A DNA stretch of 64,000 nucleotides from Capronia americana (taxonomy: Eukaryota > Ascomycota > Eurotiomycetes > Chaetothyriales > Herpotrichiellaceae): NCBI GenBank assembly GCA_016110215.1, contig JADWQD010000025.1, positions 186,001-250,000 of the forward strand. Direction: 5' to 3'. The first letter of the stretch is position 1, and the number at the start of each line of letters is the position of its first letter. Below are positions 20,860 to 31,064 of the stretch, piece by piece. A program made the translations under genes and the position numbers. Below the pieces are notes generated by a model. It saw nothing but the letters and a program-made list of their open reading frames with translations. It did no database searches and was not told where the DNA came from.

Positions 20860-21730
20860 TGCGGATGTCTGTTGACAATGGCGGTGCTTGTCGAGGAGTG
20901 ACGGCCATCGGAGTCACTGTTGATGGCCACCGGGGCAACTTCGGCAACTTCGATCGCCATTGCGCTTACATAACGCGTCAGAGTCCTTTGCCTACTCTCT
21001 CAGATTACTCTCACTTAACTCTCAGATATTCCCGCGAGAAGCTCGTCTCTATCGACAGCGACGACCGTGCTTGGCCAAGCATATTCAGAATCGTCCCCTC
21101 TGATCCATCATGGCTGGCAAGCTTTTCGCCGACTTCGCCGTCTTTCTCCGTCCGTTCGACCCTCCGCATAGCATCAAAGCGTCTAAGCCTTGCTAGAAGT
21201 CGTGAGCGGCAATAGCGTTGACCTACCGAGTACATCTGCCTGCCATTGCTTGGATCATATCACTATGTCAATTCGAGTAACCTGCTACCAAAAGAGGGGT
21301 TTGCAAAGCGTCACGGAAGCCTCTCACACTACGCTGCCATGGCCGAGCCGAGTTCCGGTGTGCCACAACTGACCGGGGCGTCACTTGATACCAGCCTTCG
21401 ATGCTAAGTCATCCGCAGAACTACGAGGCGATCTTCCGCTGCGCTGACAAAAAGTGTGGCTGTAATGTCGCAACGTGATTTGCGTGCCTGGCCTGGTCTC
21501 TGGCTCTGCCGCTGGCTCTCGCTAACTAATGCAGAGACAAGAAGTCTGCGGAGACTGTTTTGGGCAACCTGGCTAACCGGCTTTCCTGCGCAGCAGTTCG
21601 GTCGACGTATGAGCTTCAAACTTGATCACCCTTCACCCGCTCCTCGACTATCGTATCGACGGTGCAGTATTTTTAAAATGGCCTTCCCATGCCCTTTGTG
21701 TCTCTCTACCCGTTCGCAACCTTGCGAAAG
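20860..21730. other. Divergent promoter, phosphoesterase / DUF3468 gene
   Basis: 871 bp between divergent genes. It contains only short frames with no family resemblance. Two ATGs (21679 and 21689) lie just upstream of the chosen start of the next gene; the one at 21689 is in its frame. Confidence 0.5.
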
Positions 21731-23400
21731 ATGGCGCCCGCCCAATTTGTCTTGATCCAGCACCATGGCGCCAAAGATGCTCGAAAGCAGCATGCGCTTC
21801 AGGTCATGGAGGTCAAGGCCCATGCTGCCCGGATGTCCCACGTCAAGAGGAGGAAGAAGCAGCAACGAGTATATTGCCCCAACTGCCACTCCTTAACCCA
21901 AGCAAAACTCCCCAACCAGCTTGCGTGGAGCGGGGTTCTATCGTTCGCCGACCACTCTTCAGAGATTGAAGACGACATTCCGGTCTTCTGCCTTTGTCCG
22001 CAGACGCTGCTAGGTCAAGGGCAGGTGGACCCTTTTCATTCAGGCCAATCTGACGAACTCCCAGCCCTTATGCGAAGGGGTTTGGACTACGTGTATGAAG
22101 TCCTCTGGCCAATGAACTCTCCGGCTTTGCAAGGCGCACTCCTGAAGAGCACCATCATGGCGTGGCGCACGGCTAGCGTCCAGTCGGACCTTGAATACCA
22201 TGCACAGATTTCGAACGCTGCCAGCTTGTGTTTGGCATCGTCGACGGATCCCATGATGCAAAGGACCCTCAGCGTTGTTAGACTTCTGCATCAAAACAAG
22301 GCGATCCAGCTGATCCAAAAAGCCATCAACTCTTTGACCCAAACGCCCTCGGTCGCCTTGATCGCCTGCATCATGAACGTTTCCACCTCCGGATTACAGG
22401 ATTTGATACCTTCACGAGAGCAACCTATCCCCGATTCGCCAGTCTCCAAGGGTTTCAATTTTGCGTTATATGCCCGCTTCAAACCTACCGAGGAGCATTA
22501 CCGTGCAGCAGCTGAATTGGTCAAGCGACGAGGTGGCCTCGAGACTTTGCCGCCGGGGCTAGCGCATCCTCTGCAACTGTAAGTGGCCATCTATAGGGAT
22601 GCAGTAGGCGATGGATCTAATTTGGAGGCGACTTTAGAGAAGATGTGCATCGCGCGAACCGGCGCATTGGACTTCCCAAATTCTCCTTGCTAGCATTCCT
22701 CGCTGAACGAGGGGACAACCCAGCTTACGAGTTTGACGCAACCGCGAGCACGTTGCTGTCGAACCTGGGCTCGGGATTTGGCTTCTATGTCAACCACGAT
22801 CCTGACCTTCGTCTGAAGGAGGTTATATTGCAAGCCTGTAAATTCACAGCCGCCATTGACCAATATGAGCGCAACGATCCACTGAGGTGCCCTCTGTCGG
22901 AGCTAGCTACACAGTCCATCATCATACTACACCGGCTGCTCACCTTGCCAACGTTGGATAGCTTCATGTCTAAGGAGACCGTGACGGAGGAACAACGCCG
23001 CTACGAAATCGCCAGGCTCTCAACTCTGATATATGCGAACCTTGTGATATTCCCGTCCGGATCACGCGATCAACCTAGACATGGACTAGCAGGGTTGTTG
23101 CAGGAACAGTTGTGTCTGTACTGCCAGGAAAGTGACGACCACGGCACCGCCCAAGCATCAAAGAGTTCAAGCATTGACAGCCTGCTTCTCTGGGCGGCAG
23201 TCCTCGGCGGCATTGCTTCCAGCGGCATCGCAAGTCGCAGTTGGTTTACGACTCGACTTGGGAGGTACATGACCAACCAGAAATTAGTGTGGGAGGAGTT
23301 AGATAGTACCTTGCACACGCTCCTATACTGGGACTATGTTATGGCAGGTCCCACGGAAGACCTCTGGAATGAAGCGGTTGAAACGAGGAGCCCGAAATAG
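21731..23400 (+). CDS. DUF3468 (fungal_trans_2) regulator-like protein without a Zn2Cys6 finger
   Basis: Two exons (21731-22578, 22638-23400; 59-nt intron GTAAGT...TTTAG) give 536 residues. The protein belongs to the fungal group that starts with FVLIQHHGAKDARKQHA and a basic patch (SHVKRRKKQQR) followed by the DUF3468 / fungal-specific transcription factor region. This group resembles the ligand-sensing half of Zn2Cys6 activators but lacks the DNA-binding cluster. Here only VYCPNC is left of a Cys motif. An ATG in frame at 21689 would add 14 residues. It lies just outside the 24-36 kb cluster and could be an accessory regulator, but nothing in its promoter ties it to the cluster. Confidence 0.8.
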
Positions 23401-23931
23401 AGAAGTGAAATTGCAAAGGGGTGTTAAATCCATGGCCAGCTCACCCCGTTTGGGGGACGAGGGTGATGCCGCCCTATACTGGCCGCTGAGGAGGACGGGC
23501 TCGCTGATGTCGCAATGCATCCATCTGCACTGAATATCTTCATCCGCCCACTATTCATGTTGATCCGCAACGGGATCTCCTCGCAAAGGGTGCCAAAGCT
23601 GTGGTGTACATTTTACCAGAGAATGATCACAAGACGGTCTGCGACAATGCCAAACGGACGCCCAAGTGCAGGGACCGGATGGGCAGACGGATTGGGAAAC
23701 TACCAAGGGCAGAATCTTCACTAGAGACACGTGAAGGGGCTATTCCATGCAAAGAACCGTCAATGGGAGTCGGCACAGGAAGAGGTCGAGCCGGAACCGG
23801 AGCTGGAGCTGCGGTGATTTGATCTGATATGATTCAATCGGCTCATACGGTCCGCGTGTGATGGGGTCGCTGAATCGATATCAGCCTGCTGGTCTTGCTT
23901 TGCTTAGTTTTCATCCCAGTCACACAGTCTA
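23401..23931. other. Convergent intergenic region at the left edge of the cluster
   Basis: 531 bp between converging stop codons of the DUF3468 and DUF1349 genes. No gene seen. Confidence 0.5.
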
Positions 23932-24627
23932 TCACTCCCGAGTCCACCGCATGTCGAAGCCCTCAAACGACACCCGCAGCTGTTCTTGGGTCTTTTCTGC
24001 TTCGCCGTCGGGGTCAGGCCTGGCGGCATAGACTCCCACCCACACTTCGGTCGTGTCGCCGTCGGCGAGAAACACCCAAGGGACTTTTCGGATCAACATC
24101 GTTTCCTGCCCGGACAACATCCACACCATCAAGGCGTTCTTCGACCGGGTCAGAGAGATGGTGGCGCCGCAATCCTGACCCAATGGCGGCGCGTCGTCGG
24201 GCAGCGGCACCAGACTCCAGTCACACCAGTTGTCGCGCGACTTGGCGACAATGCTCACATACGCTTTCCCGTCGTTGACCTCGATGCCGACCTTGACCCA
24301 CTCCGGATGTGTGTCGGCGGTCTGGGCTGTCGTGGCGTCCGGCGCCGGGTTGCCAGACGCCGGAATCACAAAGACCAGACCCCCCTGGTCGAATTGGAGC
24401 GACCACCGCGAGCGGACCGAGACTTGGGCGGACTGGAAGGATCCCTTTGTGATTCGTCGATAGATGACCGGCGCCGAGAAGACGTGGCGTATGGGAGGCA
24501 ACGGAGAGGCATAGATGTCGGTGTTGGGTGCGGCGTCGAGGAAAAAAGCCAGAGGGAGGTGTTCCTGGTTCCAGTCGGGGAGCGTGGACTCGCCGACGGC
24601 GGAATTGACCATTGACCATTCGGCCAT
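23932..24627 (-). CDS. DUF1349 family protein (concanavalin-like fold)
   Basis: An intronless 231-residue protein. It reads as a full DUF1349 domain: an aromatic-rich N-terminal strand set, YRRITKGSFQSAQVSVRS, DQGGLVFVIP, WVKVGIEVNDGKAYVSIVAKS and WVGVYAARPD are in the usual order. The fold is a jelly-roll like that of laminarinase/concanavalin proteins. The yeast member (YLR346-like 'regulation of enolase') gives no firm function. There is no signal peptide, so it is cytosolic. The frame is open upstream only from a TTG, so the ATG at 24627 is used. It is divergent from the monooxygenase at 25091 and shares its promoter palindrome, so it probably belongs to the pathway as a binding or ring-cleaving-type accessory protein. 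Confidence 0.85.
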   Translation of the reverse strand: MAEWSMVNSAVGESTLPDWNQEHLPLAFFLDAAPNTDIYASPLPPIRHVFSAPVIYRRITKGSFQSAQVSVRSRWSLQFDQGGLVFVIPASGNPAPDATTAQTADTHPEWVKVGIEVNDGKAYVSIVAKSRDNWCDWSLVPLPDDAPPLGQDCGATISLTRSKNALMVWMLSGQETMLIRKVPWVFLADGDTTEVWVGVYAARPDPDGEAEKTQEQLRVSFEGFDMRWTRE

Positions 24628-25090
24628 GAAATGTATTGGCAATGGTTCTCAAACAATCAGAATGGTATCGTTCAAGGAATGGGTGTGGTCATGGTAAATG
24701 ACGGTGGGGATGAAGTCGGTGTTTTGAATGCTACAATGTTCTCGGCGATCGAGTGTCTGGTTCGGCGCTGCTTGCAGTAAACTCTGTCGGGCGATCGGGA
24801 GGGATCCATCCATGTGGACACAAGCCCGTCCGAGCACAGAACCTACAGGTTCCGATGGTCTCCGTGCTGAGAATCCATAAAATCTCAGCCTTGCGCTTCG
24901 CCCTCGGCGCCGACAGCGAATCACACGACGCGGCAAGTCGAGCACACGACCCGCCGTGCCTTCTGCGAAACCTTGAGCAGCAATGCTGGCCGTTCTCGAT
25001 GAGAAGAATCGATGCCCTTGTTCTAGAAAACAACGAAGGCACAGGCATAGGCCGTTGTTTGTCTTGTCTTCAATTCACGTTGAGGTCACG
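24628..25090. promoter_or_regulatory. Divergent promoter 1 of the cluster
   Basis: 463 bp between the start codons of the DUF1349 and monooxygenase genes. It holds one exact TCGGCGCCGA palindrome (24904-24913), 277 bp before the DUF1349 ATG and 177 bp before the monooxygenase ATG. Confidence 0.6.
24904..24913. promoter_or_regulatory. Cluster palindrome copy 1, TCGGCGCCGA
   Basis: A perfect 10-bp palindrome with inverted CGG/CCG half-sites two bases apart. The same word occurs once in each of the other two divergent promoters of the cluster (29096, 33639). It is a candidate binding site for the Zn2Cys6 protein coded at 31065-33181. Confidence 0.6.
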
Positions 25091-26851
25091 ATGGTCATCC
25101 AACACGACCGATCAGGGTCATACACCGATCATGTCAACGGAGACTCGACCAGCAATGACTACACAATCTTGGAACAGCCGCTATTCACGCCACGGCCTAT
25201 CCGCATCATCACTATCGGCGCGGGAGCCAGTGGGCTCAATGTGGCCCGGAATGTCAGCCAGCATCTGCAGAACACTGAGCTTCAGATCTACGAGAAGAAC
25301 AGCTCGGTAGGTGGCACCTGGCTGGAGAACCGGTATCCTGGGTGCGGATGCGACATCCCGTCGCACAACTATCAGTATTCGTGGGCATTGAACCCGGGCT
25401 GGAGAGAGTACTATGCCAGTCAGGGTGAGATCGAGGACTATTTCGTCCACACGGCCCAAGAATACGGTCTGCTGAAGTACATCAAATTCGGCCAGCAGGT
25501 CACCGAGGCCGTCTGGGACGACGACGAGGGGGTATGGCGGTTTGTGATTGAAGACCTTGCTACGGGGGAGAAGACCCGGGACTACGGTCACTTCTTCATC
25601 AACGCATCGGGCTACCTGAACAACTGGAAATGGCCCGAGATTCCCGGACTGCACAGTTTCCAGGGCGAACTGATGCACAGCGCGGCGTGGAAGGATGGAA
25701 CCGAACTCAAAGGCAAGCGCGTGGCCGTGCTGGGCTGCGGATCGAGCGGGATCCAGATCGTGGCCAAGATCCAGCCCGAGGTGAAGGAGCTGACGACCTT
25801 CATCCGCACGCCGACGTGGGTGACGGCCGGGTTTGGATCCAAGTACGCGGGTCCGGGAGGCACCAACGTCGCCTTTAGCGAGGAACAAAAGCACAAATTT
25901 GCGCGCGACCCGGCCGCGTACCTCGAGTACCGCAAGAACGTCGAGCACGAACTCAACAGCCGCTTCCGCATGCTGCATCGCGACACGCCCGAGCAGGCGG
26001 CGGCGGTCGACTTTGCCACGCACGACATGACGGCCAGGCTGGGCGGCCCGGAGAACCCGCTGGTCGACTTCATCATCCCCAAATTCAGCGTGGGCTGTCG
26101 CCGCCCGACGCCGGGCCACGGGTACCTCGAAGCCCTGACGCAACCCAACGTGCGGGTGGTGACGGGCACGGAGATCGCGCGCATCGACCCGACGGGACTG
26201 GTGTTGGCGACGGGCGAACACATTGCCGTCGATGTCTTCATCTGCGCCACCGGCTTCGACCTGTCCTTCCGGCCGCGCTTCCCCATCATCGGCCAGCACG
26301 GCCACGACCTGCGCGATCTGTGGGCTGACCGGCCCACGGCCTACCTCTCCCTGGCGCCAGCCCACATGCCCAACTACTTTATGTTTCTGGGGCCCAACTC
26401 TCCCGTCGGCCACGGCAGCGCCATCCCCATCATCGAGCACTTCACAAAGTACATGTTGCGCATGGTCCACAAGTGCCAGGTGGAAGGCTACAAGTCCTTC
26501 AGCCCCTCGATCGCGGCCATTGACGAATTCGTCCGCCACGCCGATGCCTTCATGCCGCGCATGTCCTGGGCCAGCAGCTGTCGCAGTTGGTTCAAGAACG
26601 GCCGCACCGACGGGCCCGTCACCGCCCTGTGGCCGGGCTCGCGCATCCATTGGTTCAAGGTCCTCGACCCGCGAAACATTCGCTTCGAGGATTGGGAGTG
26701 GGCCCGCCAGAAGGACGCCCGCACGGCCGAGGAAATCAATCGTTGGGCTTTCATGGGCAACGGCTTCAGCAGTCTCGAATGCACCGGGGGCGATCTGACT
26801 TGGTATTTTGATCATCCAGAGGATGGGTATGAGTTGTTGTCGTATACATAG
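25091..26851 (+). CDS. FAD-dependent Baeyer-Villiger-type monooxygenase
   Basis: An intronless 586-residue class B flavoprotein monooxygenase, which uses NADPH and O2 to insert oxygen next to a ketone or to oxidise N or S. Two Rossmann motifs are visible: GAGASG (43-48, FAD) and GCGSSG (215-220, NADPH). Between them is the Baeyer-Villiger fingerprint FxGxxxHxxxW as FQGELMHSAAW (190-200). The residue after W is Lys201, not the usual Pro or Asp. GGTWLENRYPGCGCDIPSHNYQYSW is the standard FAD-linked loop of this family. The start is the ATG at 25091, although the frame is open further upstream from a non-ATG. High GC3 leaves a 609-codon empty frame on the other strand. It is the first gene of the cluster's + strand. 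Confidence 0.93.
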   Translation: MVIQHDRSGSYTDHVNGDSTSNDYTILEQPLFTPRPIRIITIGAGASGLNVARNVSQHLQNTELQIYEKNSSVGGTWLENRYPGCGCDIPSHNYQYSWALNPGWREYYASQGEIEDYFVHTAQEYGLLKYIKFGQQVTEAVWDDDEGVWRFVIEDLATGEKTRDYGHFFINASGYLNNWKWPEIPGLHSFQGELMHSAAWKDGTELKGKRVAVLGCGSSGIQIVAKIQPEVKELTTFIRTPTWVTAGFGSKYAGPGGTNVAFSEEQKHKFARDPAAYLEYRKNVEHELNSRFRMLHRDTPEQAAAVDFATHDMTARLGGPENPLVDFIIPKFSVGCRRPTPGHGYLEALTQPNVRVVTGTEIARIDPTGLVLATGEHIAVDVFICATGFDLSFRPRFPIIGQHGHDLRDLWADRPTAYLSLAPAHMPNYFMFLGPNSPVGHGSAIPIIEHFTKYMLRMVHKCQVEGYKSFSPSIAAIDEFVRHADAFMPRMSWASSCRSWFKNGRTDGPVTALWPGSRIHWFKVLDPRNIRFEDWEWARQKDARTAEEINRWAFMGNGFSSLECTGGDLTWYFDHPEDGYELLSYT

Positions 26852-27340
26852 TGGTAATACTCCAGGGCGGGGGGATACGTCAACCCGGCTCCAATGGCAC
26901 TGGCTGTTTGTTGGGATATGCGTCCTAGCCGATCTTTCGCTTCTCAATGAATCCAGGAATGTTTTAATGGTGCAACCTGTCCCATGTTCCATTCCTGTCG
27001 ATTGCAGCACACGCCCTCTGTCCCAAGTCTTGTTTTCGTCCTAGCATATATCTCAGTACAGCGGACAGCATATCTTACAAAAGTAATGCTATGTCGGGCA
27101 AAGTATATAGTGTAGTACCCGTCTTCGGTATCTGTCAACGGTAATAGTCCTCACTGAGAACACTCTAGCTTCCCTCCGCGGGTCCAGCGCTGGAACATAT
27201 CCTATCCTCGTTGATCTCTTTTCAGTACTAAGTCCGGGCGGGTTCCTTGCTGTCAAGCTATTACCGCCTGTATACAGGCAGCATCACCAATCTTCTTGTG
27301 ACAATCGTGCTCTGGTGGCCAGAGAGTGATCATGTACATG
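26852..27340. other. Convergent 3' region within the cluster
   Basis: 489 bp between the stops of the monooxygenase and DUF3445 genes. No gene or repeat seen. Confidence 0.5.
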
Positions 27341-28775
27341 TCAACTCCTCAAGAACTCCTTGACCTTCTCACCCCAGACGGGAACACGCTTGTAGCGACT
27401 GAAGCCACTGGCGTTGCCCTTGCCGTAGCCGTCGATAGCGCGGCACATTTCCTCAGCCAGGCCGACGTCCTTGATCTCCTGGATGGGATAGAGGTAGAGA
27501 TGGACGCTGAGGATCTTGCCGTTGCTCCGGGGCAGGGAAAACAAGGTCTGCAACTCACAGCGCACCCAGGTATCGTCCAGATCGATCTCGGTGGTCTCGG
27601 AGACCTGGTCGTCCGAGTACAGATGATACTCGCCGCGTTCACACAGGCGCGAGTTGGTCGCCACAGCCCAGTTGACGCGGTCCACCACCTTGCCCGGCTT
27701 CAGGCGGTTGAAGTACCGATCCATGGACGATTCCAGCACCTTGGAGTAGGCCGGCACGGGGCCGTGGGCTTGCCGCAGTGTCATGCCCTTCTTGGCCTGC
27801 GGGTCGAAGCCGACCGGGTAGCACCATACAAAGGCCTGCAGGGAGTGGCTCTCGCCGTTGCCGTCGGGGTCGGTCGAGGGCAGCAGCATCAGAAAGTCCT
27901 CGTCCACGTTGAGCGCGATCAGTCGCAACGTCTGCTGCACGTCCGACGGCGCGTCGAGGGGGAGGTGTTTGTCCGTGATGAGGTTGTGCAGGCTGCGCGT
28001 CGCCGGCGACAGGCGGAACATGGTCGGGAATCGTTTCGCCAGGTACTCGGTCACCAGGTAGGTGTAGAGCTCGTCGACCATCTCGCGCCCGCGCGGCAGG
28101 CAGTCCAGCGCCCCGGGGTACTGGGTGATGATGCGCTCGCGCTCTGCCATGCGGTCCAGGTATTGCTGGTCCATATGGATGATGCTGTTGATGGTCGTGT
28201 TTCTCAGCCCTGGTTCAATCCATCATGGTCCTGTCAGCATCCTCGTTTGGTGTTTCATTCCCCTGTGGGAGACGTGCTTTTCATTCATTCGCGCCCGGGC
28301 AACAAACATACACATAAGGGCTCAGAAGGCATAAAGACTAACCCATGGTAAGATGATATGTGTCGTTAAACTTGTAGATCCGCTCCGGTCGCGTGTTGGC
28401 CAGATCCAGATCATCGAGCGGCTCAATCACCCCCATGCCCCAGGGACCTTGGTCCTTTCGGGCCTCCGACGCGTTGGCCGCTCTTGCGGGTTGGCCTTTG
28501 CCATTTTTTTGCTTCTACTCATCCAGCATTCGTCAGAAACAAGGGGACCTAGCATGATGTCGTCTCTCTCAAGACTCGCCCGGTCGAGTTCAGGGGGACC
28601 GACTTACTTTTGTGCCGAAGAGGCCAAACGCCCGTCCGGCCGACGAGAGCAACGCGATGGCCAGTAACAGCAGCGCAATCAGAGGACTTTTCTGATCGTG
28701 TATGTTTTCCAACCGTTGTTGAAGCCAGGTCGCCGCACTGGTCAAGACCGACGTGGTGACAATCGGCTCCTCCAT
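27341..28775 (-). CDS. Membrane-anchored DUF3445 protein (haem oxidative N-demethylase family)
   Basis: Three exons (28775-28608, 28514-28343, 28203-27341) give 400 residues. DUF3445 includes the bacterial haem-dependent oxidative N-demethylase of dimethylamine breakdown, and fungal versions are common in accessory clusters. Exon 1 codes a single hydrophobic helix (PLIALLLLAIALLSSAG, 31-47) like an ER anchor, then a short basic linker. The domain is in exon 3: WAVATNSRLCERGEY, then RCELQTLFSLPRSNGKILSVHLYLYPIQ, and a C-terminal YKRVPVWGEKVKEFL. Intron 1 is 93 nt (GTAAGT...TAG). Intron 2 is 139 nt (GTTAGT...GAG); a CAG 7 nt earlier would bring in a stop, so the GAG acceptor is forced by frame. 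It is divergent from the aminotransferase and shares the promoter palindrome. Confidence 0.86.
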
Positions 28776-29450
28776 GGTTCGAAGGTGTGTTCTGTCCGGG
28801 AAAGGTTGGTGTTCGAGCCAATCAAGCCAGCTAGGTACTATGCAAAAGAAGGGAAAAGAGACGAGGAGGTCATATGTGTTCCCGTGCGCCTTCCGACAAG
28901 AGCAGCTAGACGGACGGAGATTCGAATGGCTTGGGGATGGATTGATTCTTCCGTTGCACACGAAGCCGCTCACGTGTTGCCTGACTTGACGTATCCATAG
29001 CCGACCGCCCCGAATGGTGAACGGAGAGTATATCATATCTGGACATGTCAGAGTAGAAGAGCGTTGGGAGAGAAAGTTACATTCTTCGGCGCCGAACTGA
29101 TAACCGGCGGTGGCACCGGAGGAGGGGGGCGTGATTTGCGGTATCACCCTTTGGTTCCATGATGGCACTCACACTTTGCTCCAGGATACGCCGGCAGTTC
29201 ACTTACTACAGAATCCTGGGCCTGTGCTGGCGCCGCCGCCGCCGCTGCTGCTACGATCGCCCGGCGCGCGAAGTAGCTCCGGCGGTGTCGAAAACTCGAC
29301 GTATTGAACTTGGCAGTCGGCCGATTGGACGAGTGAAAGGGGATCATTCAGTAGAACGACGGGTAATATTAAGAAGTCATCCGGGTTTTGCAAAACACTG
29401 TGGTTGATCTACGAGAAAAGCACGATTTGTTCTCGGGACATCGCAACACA
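28776..29450. promoter_or_regulatory. Divergent promoter 2 of the cluster
   Basis: 675 bp between the start codons of the DUF3445 and aminotransferase genes. It has the TTCGGCGCCGAA palindrome near the middle and a TGATAA word (29108-29113), of the form bound by the nitrogen regulator AreA, 2 bp after it. Confidence 0.6.
29095..29106. promoter_or_regulatory. Cluster palindrome copy 2, TTCGGCGCCGAA
   Basis: The strongest copy: a 12-bp perfect palindrome containing the 10-bp core TCGGCGCCGA (29096-29105). It lies 320 bp from the DUF3445 ATG and 344 bp from the aminotransferase ATG. Confidence 0.62.
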
Positions 29451-31013
29451 ATGGCACCTATCGCCGTGGAACCGAGCACCTTCAATGGTGTCCAGGAGAT
29501 CAAGTTCAATGGAGTCAAGGAGATCAAGCCCAAAGCGAACAACGAGCTGCAAAATGCGCTCGCTGCTGCTCGGGCCCGGTTCGAGGCTGCACATCCCAAT
29601 TCCAGGAAACAACACGGAATAGCCGTCGAGAGTCTGCCGGGAGGCAATACTCGCTCACTCCTTCATACGTCGCCATTTCCGCTGTGCATGAAGAGTGGCA
29701 AAGGGCCGTATGTGTTTGACGAAGACAATCACAAGTGAGTTAAAGACCGATCTTTTCATTCCATCCACCAACTATCCCTTGTATCCGCTGGCTTTCTCAT
29801 CCAACGATGTCACCTCCGACTGACTCGGACAAACACCAGATATCTGGATTTTGTCGGTGAATTGACGGCCGGCATTTACGGCCACTCGCACCCGGTGATT
29901 CGAGAAGCGATCGTGTCGACCTTTGACAACGTCGGCTTGAACCTGGGATCGACCATCATCCAGGAAGAGCGCCACGCGTCGTTGATCCGCGAGCGCTTCA
30001 ATGTCGAGTCGATCCGATTCACCAACTCGGGCACCGAGGCCACCATGCACGCCTTGGCCGCGGCGCGTGCCTTTACCGGTCGCCGAAAGGTGGTCGTTTT
30101 CAACGGCGGATACCACGGCGCCGTCTTTTCGTTCGGCAGTGGCATCGCCCGCAACAACGTCGATCTAGCTGATTGGGTGTTGGCAACGTACAACGACAGC
30201 ACGTCGGCCAGGAATGCTATCGAGGGGACGCCAGGCGCCGTCGCCGCCGTCCTCGTCGAAGGCATGCAGGGTGCGGGAGGTTGTATCCCTGCCACCCAGG
30301 AGTTTTTGCTGGCTGTCCAGGAGTCGGCCAAAAAGGTAATAAATAATCCCAATATCCTGCTATCCCTTGTTCATTGGACACAGTCAGACTGACGAACCAC
30401 CCAAAAGGCCGGAGCAGTGTTCATCCTGGACGAAGTCATGACTTCCAGGCTGGCACCTGGCGGCCTCCAGAGCATCCTCGGGCTGAAGCCTGACATGACG
30501 ACCTTTGGCAAATACCTGGGCGGTGGATTTGCCTTTGGCGCCTTTTCCGGCCGCCGCGACATCATGTCGGTGTACGACCCCCGTCGCGAGAACGCCCTGG
30601 CCCACTCCGGCACCTTCAACAACAACACCATGGCCATGTACGCCGGCTATGCGGGTCTGTCCAAGATCCTGACACCCCAGGTCAACGTCGAATTCAACGC
30701 CATGGGCGAGGTCTTCCTGCAGAGGCTCCGGCGCATCACCAAGGGCACCAAGTGCGGTTTCACGGGACGTGGCGCCATTCTGGCCGTCCACTTCACGCAG
30801 GAAGGCGCGCAGGACATCGCCCGCGTCGAGGACGTGCACGAGGACTGGGATCTGAAGGACCTGTTCTGGTTCGAGATGTTGGAGGACGGGTACTGGATCA
30901 CGAGGAGAGGGTCGATCGCCTTGATCCTCGGCACGCCTCAAGAAGAGCTGGACCGATTTGTCCAATGCGTCGAGCGATTCTTGGAGAGACACCGGTCGAT
31001 CGTGTCCATGTGA
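29451..31013 (+). CDS. Class III PLP aminotransferase, beta-amino acid type
   Basis: Three exons (29451-29734, 29840-30335, 30408-31013; introns 105 and 72 nt) give 461 residues. The family is that of glutamate-1-semialdehyde aminomutase and the bacterial beta-phenylalanine aminotransferases. These move the amino group of beta- or aromatic beta-amino acids to a 2-oxo acid. Visible: PGGNTRS (substrate loop), YLDFVGELTAGIYGHSHP, FTNSGTEA (PLP phosphate), GGYHGA, FILDEVMTSRLAPGG (Asp that holds the PLP nitrogen), and the Schiff-base lysine Lys294 in TFGKYLGGG. HSGTFNNN is also intact. All catalytic positions seem present, so it should be active. Subcellular location is the cytosol by default. 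Its stop is only 51 bp from the stop of the regulator gene. Confidence 0.92.
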
Positions 31014-31064
31014 GTGTCATCCATATTGTGGATAAAGAGGTTTTTGGATGGGGGATCACTTCTT

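Noticed and set aside
25181..27010. 609-codon open frame antisense to the monooxygenase gene
   Set aside because: It mirrors the high-GC3 codon use of the real gene, its peptide is repetitive (Gly, Asp, Val, Arg, His) and it matches no family. A chance shadow.
29238..29250. GCC/GCT-rich triplet run near 29238
   Set aside because: Short, in a promoter, unlikely to mean more than local GC richness.
29097..29281. Two CGG-N14-CCG pairs in divergent promoter 2
   Set aside because: The region is GC-rich with CCG runs, so such pairs are expected by chance, and the spacing is not shared with the other promoters.
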